DNA of 64,000 bases from Myxococcus qinghaiensis (GTDB taxonomy: Bacteria > Myxococcota > Myxococcia > Myxococcales > Myxococcaceae): contig NZ_JAKCFA010000001.1 in assembly GCF_024198215.1 (NCBI RefSeq), positions 310,001 to 374,000 of the forward strand, read 5' to 3'. Positions 43,075 through 53,058 of the stretch are shown here, piece after piece. Under the pieces are notes generated by a model. That model was not told the origin of the DNA and ran no database searches. It saw only the letters and a program-made list of their open reading frames with translations. Every line of letters begins with the position of its first letter. The stretch's first letter is position 1. A program made the position numbers and the translations under genes.

Positions 43075-43117
43075 CCTTGAGCGGGAGCCGCACCATTTCA
43101 AGGAGCAGCGCTCAAGG
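43075..43117. promoter_or_regulatory. candidate operator between regulator and efflux operon
   Basis: CCTTGAGCG (43075-43083) and CGCTCAAGG (43109-43117) are perfect 9-base inverted repeats 25 bases apart, 8 bases upstream of the TetR start; a further TCAAGG at about 43098 also matches the left half. In a divergent TetR/efflux layout this is the most likely regulator-binding region. The spacing is longer than in usual TetR operators. Confidence 0.35.
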
Positions 43118-43303
43118 TCCAATCTGGAAAACCCGCGCCTGTCAGACTACCGGGGGCACTTTCGTAGGTGTCCAGCGATTTTCCGCCGGGAGGCTTCACT
43201 CCGATGCTCATGCGGTTTTGGTGGCGGGAACTCGTGCATTCGGTAGAGGAAGGGCCGCGCCGAAGGCTGGCGCCCTGTTTTCATCCCCGCTCCCGAGGTT
43301 GTC

Positions 43304-44497
43304 ATGTGGTCTCGCTCGCGCTCGCTTCGGCTGGCGCTCGTTGGTCTGTCGTCCGGCGCCGCGCTTCTGGCCGCCTGCCAGAAAGCCGCCCCTCCTCAAG
43401 AGGCCTACGGGCCATCTCAAGTCACCGTCGTCACGCTGAAGGCGGAATCCGTGCTCCTCACCCGGGAGCTGCCGGGTCGCACCAGTGCCTTTCTCGTGGC
43501 GGAGGTCCGCCCCCAGGTCAACGGCCTGGTTCTGCGCCGGCTCTTCACGGAGGGCGGTGTAGTGAAGCAGGGGCAGCCGCTCTACGAGCTTGACGACGCG
43601 ACCTACCGCGCGGATTACGGCAGCGCGAAGGCCGCGCTGGAGCGTGCCCAGGCGACCTTGACCTCGGCCGCCCTGACGGCCAGGCGCTCGGCTGAGCTGC
43701 TGAAGCTGGAGGCCGTCACCCCGGCCGACAACGAGAAGGCCGTGGCCGCGCTGGGACAGGCGGAGGCGGACGTCAAGGCCGCGCAGGCCGCGCTGCAGCG
43801 GGCGAACGTGACGCTGGGCTACGCCCGCATCACCTCACCCATCTCCGGGCGCATCGGCAAGTCGTCCGTCACGCAGGGCGCGCTCGTCACCGCCAACCAG
43901 CCCACGGCGCTCGCCGTGGTTCAACAGCTGGACCCGCTCTACGTCGACCTGACCCAGTCCAGCAGCGAGCTGCTGCGGCTGCGCAGGGAGCTGAATGCCG
44001 GGACGCTCAAGAACACCGACAGCACGCCGGTGACGCTCCTCCTGGAGGACGGCAGTCGCTACGAGCATCCCGGTTCGCTGACCTTCTCCGACGTGACGGT
44101 GGACCCGGGGACCGGCAGCTTCGCGCTGCGCGTGACGGTGCCCAACCCCGACCAGTCGCTGCTGCCCGGCATGTACGTGCGCGCGCTCGTCGGCAACGGC
44201 CTGCGCCAGCAGGGCATCCTTGTTCCCCAGCAGGGCATCGCCCGGGACGCGAAGGGCAACGCCTCCGCGCTGGTGGTGGGCAAGGACGGCAAGGTCGAGC
44301 CTCGCGTCGTCCAGGCCAGCAGGACGGTGGGGGACCGGTGGCTCGTCGACAGCGGTCTGGTCGAGGGTGACCGGGTGATTGTCGAAGGCCTCCAGAAGAT
44401 CCAGCCGGGGATGCCCGTCCAGGCGACGGAAGCCCCACCCGCCGTCGCCAAGCCAGGGGAAGCAGACCCCCTGGTTCCCGCGAAGACGCAGGAGTGA
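43304..44497 (+). CDS. RND efflux periplasmic adaptor (MexA/AcrA-type) lipoprotein
   Basis: A 397-residue membrane fusion protein. Lipoprotein signal with LLAAC (Cys near residue 25). The order is beta-barrel/lipoyl/helical hairpin: PGRTSAFLVAEVRPQVNGLV and LFTEGGVVKQGQPLYELDDA (lipoyl half), a coiled hairpin with AKAALERAQATLTSAALTAR, YARITSPISGRIGKSSVTQG (second lipoyl half), then VTVDPGTGSFALRVTVPNPD and LPGMYVRALVG. It links the inner-membrane pump to an outer-membrane channel. It is the first gene of an operon with the pump 12 bases downstream; no TolC-like gene follows, so the channel must be encoded elsewhere. A frameshifted TetR gene lies divergently upstream. Confidence 0.95.
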   Translation: MWSRSRSLRLALVGLSSGAALLAACQKAAPPQEAYGPSQVTVVTLKAESVLLTRELPGRTSAFLVAEVRPQVNGLVLRRLFTEGGVVKQGQPLYELDDATYRADYGSAKAALERAQATLTSAALTARRSAELLKLEAVTPADNEKAVAALGQAEADVKAAQAALQRANVTLGYARITSPISGRIGKSSVTQGALVTANQPTALAVVQQLDPLYVDLTQSSSELLRLRRELNAGTLKNTDSTPVTLLLEDGSRYEHPGSLTFSDVTVDPGTGSFALRVTVPNPDQSLLPGMYVRALVGNGLRQQGILVPQQGIARDAKGNASALVVGKDGKVEPRVVQASRTVGDRWLVDSGLVEGDRVIVEGLQKIQPGMPVQATEAPPAVAKPGEADPLVPAKTQE

Positions 44498-44509
44498 AGG
44501 GAACTTCAC

Positions 44510-47500
44510 ATGGCACGATTCTTCATTGACCGTCCGATCTTCGCCTGGGTCCTGGCGATCATCATCATGATGGCGGGCGCGCTCTCCATCACCCAGCTCC
44601 CCATCGCGCAGTACCCCGTCATCGCGCCGCCCACCGTGACGGTGGCGGCCATCTATCCCGGTGCCTCCGCGAAGGCCATCGAGGACTCCGTCACGCAGGT
44701 CATCGAGCAGAGCCTGAAGGGACTCGATGGGTTGCTCTACATGTCGGCGACCAGCGAGTCGAACGGCACGGCGACCGTCACCCTGACGTTCAAGAACGGC
44801 ACCGACCCGGACATCGCGCAGGTGCAGGTGCAGAACAAGCTGCAGCTCGCGATTCCGCTGTTGCCGCAGACGGTGCAGCAGCAGGGCATCGCGGTGAGCA
44901 AGGCCGCCTCGGGCTTCCTGCAGGTGATTGCCTTCGTCTCCGAGGACGGCAGCATGGGCGGCGACGACATCCAGGACTTCGTCGCCACGAACCTGGTGGA
45001 CCCCATCGCGCGCGTCCCCGGCGTGGGCAACACCCAGGTGTTCGGCACGATGTACGCGATGCGCATCTGGCTGGACCCGAACAAGCTGGACACCTACGCG
45101 CTGACTCCGAACGACGTCATCGGCGCCATCCGGGCCCAGAACCAGCAGGTCGTGGTGGGGCAGCTCGGTGGGACGCCGTCGGTGCCGGGCCAGCAGTTGA
45201 ACGCCACGGTGACGGCGCAGGACCGGCTCCAGACGCCGGAGCAGTTCCGCGACATCATCGTGCGAGGCAACGCCGACGGCTCCGTGCTCCGGCTCGGAGA
45301 CGTGGCCCGGGTGGAGCTGGGGTCGGAGAACTACAGCATCATCAGCCGCTACAACGGCAAGCCCGCCACCGGAATCGCGGTGTCGCTGGCCGCCGGGGCC
45401 AACGCGCTGGACACGGCTCAGGGCGTCGCCGCGGCCCTGAAGGACCTGGAGCCGACGCTGCCCAAGGGCATGAAGGCGGTGATTCCGTTCGACACCACCC
45501 CGTTCGTGCGCGTGGCCATCATGGGAGTCATCTCGACCCTGCTCGAGGCCATCCTCCTGGTGTTCCTGGTGATGTACCTGTTCCTCCAGAACTTCCGCGC
45601 GACGCTGATTCCGACGATTGCCGTGCCCGTCGTCCTTTTGGGCACCATCGGCGTGCTCACGGCGCTGGGCTATTCGGCGAACATGTTGACGATGTTCGCG
45701 ATGGTGCTCGCGATTGGCCTGCTCGTCGATGACGCCATCGTCGTCGTCGAGAACGTCGAGCGACTGATGAGCGAGGAGGGGTTGTCTCCCGTGGAGGCCA
45801 CCCGCAAGTCGATGGACCAGATCACCAGCGCGCTGGTGGGCATTGGCGTCGTGCTCTCCGCGGTCTTCATTCCCATGGCGTTCCTCGGAGGGGCCACGGG
45901 CGTCATCTACCGGCAGTTCTCGGTGACCATCGTGACGTCCATGGTGCTCTCCGTGCTGGTGGCCATCGTCCTCACCCCGGCGCTCTGCGCGACGTTGCTC
46001 AAGCCGATTGCCAAGGGACACCACGTGAAGGAGACGGGGTTCTTCGGCGCGTTCAATCGCGGGTTCGACAAGAGCAACGCGGGGTACCAGCGGGTGGTGC
46101 GTGGAATCCTCTCCCGGACCAAACGCTTCATGCTCGTCTTCGTGGTGATGGTGGCGGCGATGGTGGCGCTGTTCCTGCGGCTGCCAAGCTCCTTCCTTCC
46201 CTCCGAGGACCAGGGCTTCCTGTTCGCGCTGGTGCAGACTCCCGTGGGCGCGACGCAGGAGCGCACCATGAAGGTGATTGAGCGGGTGGAGCGGCACTTC
46301 CTCGAGGACCAGAAGGACGCGGTCGCCGCGCTGTTCAGCGTGCAGGGCTTCAGCTTTGGCGGCAGCGGCCAGAACTCCGGCATCGCGTTCATCAACCTCA
46401 AGGACTGGTCCCAGCGGAAGTCGCCCGAGCTCGGCGTCAACGCCGTGGCGGGCAAGGGCATGGGGGCGCTGTCGCAGATCCAGGACGCGCTCGCGTTCGC
46501 CTTCCCGCCGCCCGCGGTGTCGGAGCTGGGCAACTCGGCGGGCTTCGTCTTCTACCTCAAGGACAACGGCGGCCAGGGCCACGAGGCGCTGACGGCCGCG
46601 CGCAATCAGTTCCTGGGCGCGGCGGCGCAGAACGGGTTGCTTGCGAACGTGCGTCCCAACGGTCAGGACGACACGCCGCAGTTCCGCATCGACGTGGATG
46701 TCGCGAAGGCCTCCGCGCTGGGGCTGGCGACGGCTGAAATCAACAACACGCTCTCGGTGGCGTGGGGTGGTCAGTACATCGACGACTTCATCGACCGGGG
46801 GCGCGTCAAGCGGGTGTTCGTCCAGTCCGACGCGCCGTTCCGCATGGTGCCCGAGGACTTCAACCGCTGGTCGGTGCGCAACCTGAAGGGCGAGATGGTT
46901 CCCTTCACCGCCTTCGCCAGCTCGCGCTGGGGCTCCGGCTCTCCGCGACTGGAGCGCTTCAACGGCGTGTCGGCGATGGAGATCAACGGCGAGGCCGCTC
47001 CGGGCGTGAGCTCCGGCGTGGCGATGGCCGAGGTCGAGCGGCTCGTCTCCCAGCTGCCTCCCGGCTTCGGCCTGGAGTGGGCGGGGCAGTCGTACCAGGA
47101 GCGCGCGGCGGGTGCTCAGACGCCGCTGCTCTACACGCTCTCCTTGCTGCTGGTCTTCCTGTGCCTGGCGGCGATGTATGAGAGCTGGACGATTCCCACG
47201 GCCGTGTTGCTGGTGGCGCCGCTGGGAATCCTGGGGACGGTGCTGGGAAGCGCGCTGCGGGGAATGGACCGCGACGTGTACTTCCAGGTCGCCATGCTGA
47301 CGACGGTGGGACTCTCCAGCAAGAACGCCATCCTCATCGTCGAGTTCGCCAAGGAGAACCTGGACAAGGGCATGGAGTTGATTGAGGCGACGCTGACGGC
47401 GGTGCGCTCACGTCTGCGGCCCATCCTGATGACGTCGCTGGCGTTCGGCTTCGGCGTGACGCCGTTGGCGATTGCGTCCGGCGCGGGCTCGGGCGCGCAG

Positions 47501-47641
47501 CGGGCCATTGGCACCGGCGTGCTCGGAGGCATGATTGTCGGCACGCTGCTGGGCATCTTCTTCGTGCCGCTGTTCTTCGTCGTCGTCCAGCGGGTGTTCA
47601 GCCGACGCAAGCGCGCGTCGGACACGCCGCCCGCTGGCTGA
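44510..47641 (+). CDS. RND multidrug efflux pump, HAE1 type (AcrB/MexB-like)
   Basis: A 1043-residue inner-membrane transporter, full length for AcrB relatives. N-terminus [20 protein letters not shown] is characteristic. TM4 carries the proton-relay pair in [16 protein letters not shown] (Asp-Asp near residue 405). The two periplasmic porter loops follow TM1 and TM7, with [17 protein letters not shown] and [20 protein letters not shown] marking TM segments, and [20 protein letters not shown] near TM10. Such pumps expel hydrophobic drugs, bile salts and solvents using proton motive force. Operon with the adaptor. Strong hairpins lie just downstream. Loss of the divergent repressor's frame would be expected to leave it derepressed if that repressor controlled it. 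Confidence 0.96.
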   Translation: MARFFIDRPIFAWVLAIIIMMAGALSITQLPIAQYPVIAPPTVTVAAIYPGASAKAIEDSVTQVIEQSLKGLDGLLYMSATSESNGTATVTLTFKNGTDPDIAQVQVQNKLQLAIPLLPQTVQQQGIAVSKAASGFLQVIAFVSEDGSMGGDDIQDFVATNLVDPIARVPGVGNTQVFGTMYAMRIWLDPNKLDTYALTPNDVIGAIRAQNQQVVVGQLGGTPSVPGQQLNATVTAQDRLQTPEQFRDIIVRGNADGSVLRLGDVARVELGSENYSIISRYNGKPATGIAVSLAAGANALDTAQGVAAALKDLEPTLPKGMKAVIPFDTTPFVRVAIMGVISTLLEAILLVFLVMYLFLQNFRATLIPTIAVPVVLLGTIGVLTALGYSANMLTMFAMVLAIGLLVDDAIVVVENVERLMSEEGLSPVEATRKSMDQITSALVGIGVVLSAVFIPMAFLGGATGVIYRQFSVTIVTSMVLSVLVAIVLTPALCATLLKPIAKGHHVKETGFFGAFNRGFDKSNAGYQRVVRGILSRTKRFMLVFVVMVAAMVALFLRLPSSFLPSEDQGFLFALVQTPVGATQERTMKVIERVERHFLEDQKDAVAALFSVQGFSFGGSGQNSGIAFINLKDWSQRKSPELGVNAVAGKGMGALSQIQDALAFAFPPPAVSELGNSAGFVFYLKDNGGQGHEALTAARNQFLGAAAQNGLLANVRPNGQDDTPQFRIDVDVAKASALGLATAEINNTLSVAWGGQYIDDFIDRGRVKRVFVQSDAPFRMVPEDFNRWSVRNLKGEMVPFTAFASSRWGSGSPRLERFNGVSAMEINGEAAPGVSSGVAMAEVERLVSQLPPGFGLEWAGQSYQERAAGAQTPLLYTLSLLLVFLCLAAMYESWTIPTAVLLVAPLGILGTVLGSALRGMDRDVYFQVAMLTTVGLSSKNAILIVEFAKENLDKGMELIEATLTAVRSRLRPILMTSLAFGFGVTPLAIASGAGSGAQRAIGTGVLGGMIVGTLLGIFFVPLFFVVVQRVFSRRKRASDTPPAG

Positions 47642-47657
47642 CCCTGACTCTTCCTGG

Positions 47658-47687
47658 CTGGAGCCCGTCCCTGGTGGCGGGCTCCAG
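47658..47687 (+). terminator. terminator of the efflux operon
   Basis: CTGGAGCCCG (47658-47667) and CGGGCTCCAG (47678-47687) give a perfect 10-bp stem with a 10-base loop, 16 bases after the pump stop codon. Confidence 0.75.
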
Positions 47688-47715
47688 TCGGGGGTAGGGC
47701 TTTGCGTAAAGACTC

Positions 47716-47741
47716 ACGTCAGGGCATTCTGGCCCTGACGT
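47716..47741 (+). terminator. second hairpin after the efflux operon
   Basis: ACGTCAGGGC (47716-47725) and GCCCTGACGT (47732-47741), a perfect 10-bp stem with loop ATTCTG, follows the first terminator by 28 bases and precedes the next gene's ATG by 44. It may be a back-up terminator or a palindromic operator for the following gene. Confidence 0.5.
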
Positions 47742-47785
47742 CGATGACGCCTTCAGGGGCCGGCCTGAGCACGTAGAGGAGCAGC

Positions 47786-49261
47786 ATGTCTCCCTTTCGT
47801 TACTCGCCACTCCTGGCCACCGGTTTGTTCCTGCTCTCCACCGCCGCACCCGCCTCGACGAATGAGGCGAGCGAAGCGGTGGGTATCCGGGGGCACCGCA
47901 ATCTCATTCATTTCACGTCCGAAGGCAGACAGAAGGTCCCCGTGGACCTGTCATCGGTTCCCATCGAGGCCTGGGTCCAACGCCTTGATGGCAGCTTCGA
48001 CTATTACCCTGGTGCGGGCGCCTCGGATGGAACCTTCGTCGTTCCGAGTGTCCCTGCTGGCGTCACGTATACCCTTCGCGTCGGGGATGAACTGCCCTGG
48101 TTCTCCAGTGTCGAGCGCCGACTCGACCTGAGCGAGCACAAGCTCGGGCGCGTGAGCCAGCGGACTCCTGACCTCTCCACGCCCTTGGTGTTCGACGTGG
48201 CGGCGATGCGCCCGTGGCTTCCAGGGGACATGCTCCAGCTCATCTCCGCCAACGCGGGGATGGTCGTCATCGACTTGCATTCGGGCTTCGACGAGGGCCC
48301 GCCGACTGCGGGCGACACGGAGCTGGCCCAGGCCTCGTTCAACCTCGCCTGGTCTTCGCAGAACCTGCTGGTGGATGCGGCCCAGGGCGATTCCGCGATG
48401 CTGACCCACCTGTCGGCCTCCGCCACGGGAGACTCCCGGTCGCTGACGGAGGTCTTCATTCCGGCTCCCTTCACCACGCCGGAGGGGCAGACCACTCTCT
48501 TGCAGGGAAGTTTCACGGAGGTTGCCCAGACGGAGCAGCTCTCCTACGAGTTCCACGAGGCGGCCTTCGCGCCCGCACTCGCGGATGTGCATCCTCGGGC
48601 CGAGCGAACTCCCGGACGACAGCCGGCGCTCTTGGTGAGTGTGCTGCCCGCTGGAAAGGGTCCTGGCTTCTTCTCCAGCATCCCGGACCTGCTCGACGCG
48701 GACCTCCACGAAGGCTCGCCCGCGCTCCCGCTTCGCTATGGCAATCCCTTCCCGCCGGAGTGGCCAGCGGTCGCGTCGGTCTTCTATCCCGTCAGCGTCA
48801 CCTTCGCGCTCGGGGGAACCGTGCCCACGCGACAGAGCGGAGGCCTGTCGTACACGAATCCCCTGCGGAAGGTCGTGGGCCGGCCCCTGGCTCCGCTCCT
48901 CACGCCTGTGCGGAGACTGAGCATCGATGGTGCCGTGGCCTCAGTGGACCAGTCGTTGACCTCCCTCACGCCGACGCTGAGCTGGTCCGCTCCCGCCGTC
49001 GGCACGCCGTCCGCGCATGAAGTCTCCATCCGGCGGCTCTTCGTGTCGGGGACGCGCACCGTCGCGGCCTTCGGCGCAAGGATTCGTACCGTCCAATCTC
49101 ACGTCACACTGCCTCCAGGAGTGCTCATCCCTGGCGCGTCGTACATCATGAGTGTGCGGGCTTTCCGTCAGGGTGACCTGGACCTCTCGCGCCACCCCCT
49201 GCGCACCGACTTCCCGGTCGCCAACGCCACGGCCTTCACGGGCATCCTCACGACGCCGTAG
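47786..49261 (+). CDS. secreted hypothetical protein, beta-rich
   Basis: A 491-residue protein with a signal peptide (YSPLLATGLFLLSTAAPAS). No family recognised. The mature chain is Ser/Thr/Pro-rich with alternating beta-strand patterns; early RQKVPVDLSSVPIEAWVQRL and VPSVPAGVTYTLRVG look like a carboxypeptidase-regulatory or other Ig-like module, and the C-terminal LTSLTPTLSWSAPAVGTPSA with SYIMSVRAFRQGDLD reads as a fibronectin-like domain. Probably surface or periplasmic. It follows the efflux operon after two hairpins and is likely independent of it. Confidence 0.72.
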   Translation: MSPFRYSPLLATGLFLLSTAAPASTNEASEAVGIRGHRNLIHFTSEGRQKVPVDLSSVPIEAWVQRLDGSFDYYPGAGASDGTFVVPSVPAGVTYTLRVGDELPWFSSVERRLDLSEHKLGRVSQRTPDLSTPLVFDVAAMRPWLPGDMLQLISANAGMVVIDLHSGFDEGPPTAGDTELAQASFNLAWSSQNLLVDAAQGDSAMLTHLSASATGDSRSLTEVFIPAPFTTPEGQTTLLQGSFTEVAQTEQLSYEFHEAAFAPALADVHPRAERTPGRQPALLVSVLPAGKGPGFFSSIPDLLDADLHEGSPALPLRYGNPFPPEWPAVASVFYPVSVTFALGGTVPTRQSGGLSYTNPLRKVVGRPLAPLLTPVRRLSIDGAVASVDQSLTSLTPTLSWSAPAVGTPSAHEVSIRRLFVSGTRTVAAFGARIRTVQSHVTLPPGVLIPGASYIMSVRAFRQGDLDLSRHPLRTDFPVANATAFTGILTTP

Positions 49262-49398
49262 TGGGATGACCTTCGTTGTGGGGGACGCGTGATTCGGCGC
49301 GTTCCCCTATGCGGTGCCTGGGGCGGTACGTGGGGGCTCGCATCGGGAATCGAAACGGGGCCTGCGCGACTTTCTTGAGTGTCGTGGGTTGAGAGGGA

Positions 49399-50895
49399 AT
49401 GCGCTCTCTTCTCCTGCTGCTCCCCGTTGTCCTGACCTGTACCGCCTGTGGTGAGGCGGAACCTCGCCATGCGCCCGGCTCCGAGGTGGGCGTCACGGAC
49501 CCGTCGCTCGAAGCCGTGGCGACGGCGTGTGTGCCTGGAGCCTCGGTATCCTGCTCGTCGCTCGCGTCCTCCTGGGCTGGAGGGACGGCCACCTGTCGGC
49601 CCTCGGGCAATGGCTACAACGTCACCGCGTGCACTCGTGCTGGCAATCCGGCGCGACGGTTGACGGAGACGGTGCGCCCGGCGCTTCGTGACGCCCGCTG
49701 GACGGATGCCCGGTGCAACCTGGGCGACGAGTTCGTCCTGGAGGTCACCTTCCCTCCGGTGCCCCCAGGTGGAGCCCTGCCGACGCAGTGGGTGCTGCGC
49801 CTCGAAGGCGGGGGCTTCTGCGCGTTCGACAGCGAGAGTCCGCTGGGGGGCTGCGGCAATCGGGGCATCGACCTGGTGTCGTCGGTGAACCTGCCCGCCG
49901 ACAGGGCGCTGCGGGAGAGCGCTCCCGCGAGCCCCGACGACTTCAGTGGCGCCATCGATGTGCTTGGCCATTACTGCTCCAGTGACTTGTGGACGGGCAC
50001 GGCCCTGGATGCGCCCGACATCACCTACAAGGGGACGCGGCGGGATTGGCGCTTCACGGGGGCGCACAACGTGGAGGCGATGCTCGCCGTGCTCGTCGAG
50101 CGATATGGCCTGGATGACAACAAGCCGCTGCGCGTGTTGTGGAGGGGTGGCTCGGCGGGAGGCTTTGGCGCGTTCAACAACACGCATCGCGTGGTGGGAC
50201 GGCTCCCCAAGGCCGCGAAGGCGGGACGGCTGCTTGTCTTTCCGGGGTCCGGGTACGTGCCGCTCGATTGGACTCACCCGGACTATCCCGTGCTGGGGAT
50301 TGGCTCGGGCCTGGAGGCCTTCGGGCAACTGACGGGCATCTGGAAGTCTTCGCTCACTCCGTCCTGTGTGGCCGCGCGGACGCCGGGGGACCCCGTGCAT
50401 CCTCCGCACGAGTGCATCAGCGGTCCGGTGCTCTACGACATCATCACCGCGCCCGTGTCGGAAGGGGGCTTCGACCTGCCCACGCTCGTCTGGCAGAACC
50501 GCCAGGACCAGCTCTACATGTCGAACGCCGGGCTGCCGTATCTCTCCACGACGAATACCCCGGCGGAGCGCGCGGCGCGTACCGAGTGGGTGCAGACCAT
50601 GAACCGGGCCATGGGAGTCACCGGCAGGAACGCCTCGTCGCGCATGAAGTGGCTCTACGCGCCGAGTGACCCTGTCGTGCTCCGTGCCAATGGCTCCGTC
50701 GAACCGAACGTGCACGGGGCGCAGCTCTACAGCAATGACCCGCCGACAGGTCCCACCCACTCGCTCAACTCGGTGCTCTCGCGGTTCTGGAACACGATGC
50801 TCAACTCGGCGCCTGGGCGCGGTCGTGCCACGGGAGAGGTGCACACCTTCGATTGCAACTGGGTGCCCTCTCGCGACGCCACGGGCTGCGACTGA
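49399..50895 (+). CDS. pectinacetylesterase/NOTUM-family lipoprotein hydrolase
   Basis: A 498-residue exported protein with lipoprotein-like signal MRSLLLLLPVVLTCTACGEA (Cys17). The hydrolase domain matches the pectinacetylesterase/Notum family: WVLRLEGGGFCAFDSESPLG (the L-x-G-G-G-x-C signature), DVLGHYCSSDLWTG, and RVLWRGGSAGGFGAFNNTHR with the nucleophile Ser in G-G-S-A-G-G near residue 251; late PTLVWQNRQDQLYMSNAG carries the Asp and VHTFDCNW the His region. Members remove O-acyl groups from pectin or from protein-linked palmitoleate; bacterial substrates are largely unknown. N-terminal Cys-rich VPGASVSCSSLASSWAGGTA precedes the domain. Stands alone, convergent with the GDSL gene. Confidence 0.84.
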   Translation: MRSLLLLLPVVLTCTACGEAEPRHAPGSEVGVTDPSLEAVATACVPGASVSCSSLASSWAGGTATCRPSGNGYNVTACTRAGNPARRLTETVRPALRDARWTDARCNLGDEFVLEVTFPPVPPGGALPTQWVLRLEGGGFCAFDSESPLGGCGNRGIDLVSSVNLPADRALRESAPASPDDFSGAIDVLGHYCSSDLWTGTALDAPDITYKGTRRDWRFTGAHNVEAMLAVLVERYGLDDNKPLRVLWRGGSAGGFGAFNNTHRVVGRLPKAAKAGRLLVFPGSGYVPLDWTHPDYPVLGIGSGLEAFGQLTGIWKSSLTPSCVAARTPGDPVHPPHECISGPVLYDIITAPVSEGGFDLPTLVWQNRQDQLYMSNAGLPYLSTTNTPAERAARTEWVQTMNRAMGVTGRNASSRMKWLYAPSDPVVLRANGSVEPNVHGAQLYSNDPPTGPTHSLNSVLSRFWNTMLNSAPGRGRATGEVHTFDCNWVPSRDATGCD

Positions 50896-50923
50896 GGCTC
50901 GCGAGGGGCACCCGGACTTCAGG

Positions 50924-51802
50924 TCAGTACGCGGGCACGGCCCACGGGGCTTCTTCCTCGAGGATGGACGTCGCGTCCTCGATGAGCTCGTAGGCGTGGT
51001 CCGCGAGGATTCCGTGGGCGTAGCTGGTGGGGTGGATTTCATCCCAGAACAGGTACGTGTCCGGGTTGACCGCCTTGCCTTTGGCCGTGCCCGTCACGTT
51101 GGTCAGCCCATACGCGGCCGGGCGCGAGGTGATGTCCAGGAAGAGGGCATACACATCCATGCCACCGAGCGTGAGGCCGGGGAACTCCGTCCGGAGCCGG
51201 GCGAGGGACTGGGCCCACAGCGTGTTGAAGTGCTGCGAGGGTGGCTGGAGCACGGTGGTGCCCAGGCCGCCCGGAATGGACAGCGCGGCGGGCGTCTTGT
51301 GCAGCGGCGGCATGTTGACCCAGAGCACGTACTTCGCGCCGGCCCGCGCGAGCAGGCGAATCTGGGACTCGATGTTGGAGACGGCCGTGGCGGCCGTGTT
51401 CCTGAGGCCCGTGGCGTCGAAGGGGTTCGCCTGGGCCCGGTAGTTGATGTCATTGCCGCCGCCCCAGAGGATGTAGAGCGCGGTGGCCGAAGCGGTGGGA
51501 TGCGCGGTGAGATAGCTCCGGACCTGCGTCGTCATGCCGCTGGTGACGGCGCCACCCCGGGCGTAGTTCGTCCCGCCGTCATCGGAGGCCGTGAGCGGAA
51601 GGGCGAGCTGGTTCGCCAGTTGTTTTATCCAGACACCGGTAATCTGGCTCCTGGGATTGCTGGTGGGGCTGCTGGTGGCGATGCCATTGTTGCCGTAGTC
51701 ACTGAGGCTGTCGCCAAACACGACGAGCTGGGTCTGCGCGCCCGCGTGGAAGGGCACCAACACCGTCAGGACGACGGCGGCGAGGAGGAGGCGGAACGAC
51801 AT
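50924..51802 (-). CDS. secreted SGNH/GDSL hydrolase
   Basis: A 292-residue secreted esterase. The start is ATG 51802 (a TTG one codon earlier is also open), with GGGAG upstream. Signal peptide ends around HAGA-Q. SGNH blocks: LVVFGDSLSDYGNN (block I, Ser32), NYARGGAVTSG (block II Gly), LYILWGGGNDIN (block III Asn), and LFWDEIHPTSYAHGILADHA (block V Asp-x-x-His). Spacing and length match the lipase_GDSL_2/thermolabile-haemolysin-like branch; substrates are lipids, acyl-glycans or aryl esters. Convergent with the pectinacetylesterase-like gene; both could deacylate polymers outside the cell. Confidence 0.91.
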   Translation of the reverse strand: MSFRLLLAAVVLTVLVPFHAGAQTQLVVFGDSLSDYGNNGIATSSPTSNPRSQITGVWIKQLANQLALPLTASDDGGTNYARGGAVTSGMTTQVRSYLTAHPTASATALYILWGGGNDINYRAQANPFDATGLRNTAATAVSNIESQIRLLARAGAKYVLWVNMPPLHKTPAALSIPGGLGTTVLQPPSQHFNTLWAQSLARLRTEFPGLTLGGMDVYALFLDITSRPAAYGLTNVTGTAKGKAVNPDTYLFWDEIHPTSYAHGILADHAYELIEDATSILEEEAPWAVPAY

Positions 51803-51918
51803 CAAGGGAGACTCCCGAGCAAGGTTGGAACGACTTCTTGTTTGTCGGGAGCGGCCGGGACAAGTTTCCGTTTAATCTCGTATTGCTGGTGTCGCGTAAT
51901 TTTCCGCGCCACAGCGCC

Positions 51919-53052
51919 TCAGGCGGTCTTCAAGGCTTCGCGAATCTCCCACTCGTACACAGAGAGGCCGTCGCGGCGCAGGCTGGGCAGCAAGTCTCCA
52001 AAGGCATTCGCTTCCACCACCCGGTGTCCGGAGAAGTACTCCTCGAACATCAGGTCGATGCCCACGTGAAGACAGTCATGGGCGCGCGCCACCACGCGGC
52101 AGCTCTCCATCGCCGCCTTCCACTCGTTGCGCGGCACCGCTGCCTCCAGCACCTCCGGCTCCCCTCGCCAGCCTCCCAGGTGCAGGTTGGTGATGGGGCC
52201 TCGACTCTGGCGCACCACCATGAAGGCGGGCTCTCCGCGCACCGCCAGCACCCGACAGTCGAAGTAATCGCCGTCCAACCGTGCCTTGGGAATCGAGCGC
52301 TCCACCTGCGAGCCCTCGCGGAGCAGGAAGTCCAGCACCTCCTCCACGCGCTCCGGCTCCGTGACTCGGCGCACCTTCAGTGAGTTGTACCAACCCGTCG
52401 GCGCCTGCTCGATGGTGGTGACCAGCGACTCGCGCCCGCGGTGTCTGCGGAAGATGGCCAGACACGACGCCGACGAGCCGCACGACACCTTCACGAACAC
52501 CTCGCGCCAGTCCTCCTCGTCCATCCGCTCGCGCAGCGACTCCACGTCCGTCACCCCGTCCAGGGGCTCCGGCACGGGTACGCCGAGCGCCGCGTACCTC
52601 CGCGAGGTGATGCGCTTGTCGAACAGGTCCGCGATGCTCGCGGTGGACTGCAGCACCCTCCAGCGAGGCCGCTCCCGGAACACCGCCTCCAATTCGGAGA
52701 GGACTCGCAGGAACCCCAGGTGTCCTTGTCGCGGGGCGAGGATGCGCCCGTGGTCCTCGACGAGCGCATCCACGACGTCCGGCGCGAGCACCTGACCGCC
52801 GTACTCCCGCGCGGCGTCATACCCGCGCTTCAGCAGCGCCTTCTCCACCTCCCAGCTCTCACCCGCGGAGTCGATGCGGACGAGGGCGTCCGTGTCGGGC
52901 AGCTCCGCGAGGAGGGCAGGGCGCTTCACCAGCTCCCGCCAGGGCACCACCCTCGCGGGGGGAAGGCCCTGGCGGGCCAGCGCGTCCTGGAACAGCGTGA
53001 CGCGCCGGTTCTCCGCGTTGCCGATGAGGATGTAGTGAGGCACCGCCGTCAT
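51919..53052 (-). CDS. STM4014-family protein, ATP-grasp fold
   Basis: A 377-residue protein that I recognise as the STM4014 type from the opening HYILIGNAENRRVTLFQDAL and the layout that follows. Central and C-terminal text fits an ATP-grasp ligase: FDKRITSRRYAALGVPVPEP (start of the ATP-binding region), REVFVKVSCGSSASCLAIFR (Lys of the phosphate loop), and near the end CLHVGIDLMFEEYFSGHRVV followed by EANAFGDLLPS, whose Asp, Glu and Asn fit the metal-binding residues. ATP-grasp enzymes join a carboxylate to an amine or thiol. The gene starts 6 bases after the stop of the STM4015-like gene. In Salmonella-type clusters it accompanies STM4011-4013, here 17 kb away. Confidence 0.78.
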   Translation of the reverse strand: MTAVPHYILIGNAENRRVTLFQDALARQGLPPARVVPWRELVKRPALLAELPDTDALVRIDSAGESWEVEKALLKRGYDAAREYGGQVLAPDVVDALVEDHGRILAPRQGHLGFLRVLSELEAVFRERPRWRVLQSTASIADLFDKRITSRRYAALGVPVPEPLDGVTDVESLRERMDEEDWREVFVKVSCGSSASCLAIFRRHRGRESLVTTIEQAPTGWYNSLKVRRVTEPERVEEVLDFLLREGSQVERSIPKARLDGDYFDCRVLAVRGEPAFMVVRQSRGPITNLHLGGWRGEPEVLEAAVPRNEWKAAMESCRVVARAHDCLHVGIDLMFEEYFSGHRVVEANAFGDLLPSLRRDGLSVYEWEIREALKTA

Positions 53053-53058
53053 GCGGCG

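Noticed and set aside
42359..43096. Single long frame covering the TetR region in another phase
   Set aside because: Translation lacks TetR features; the true protein is split between two other frames joined by a one-base indel.
43835..46582. 915-aa minus-strand frame across the efflux genes
   Set aside because: Asp/His/Arg-rich antisense of strongly conserved RND coding sequence.
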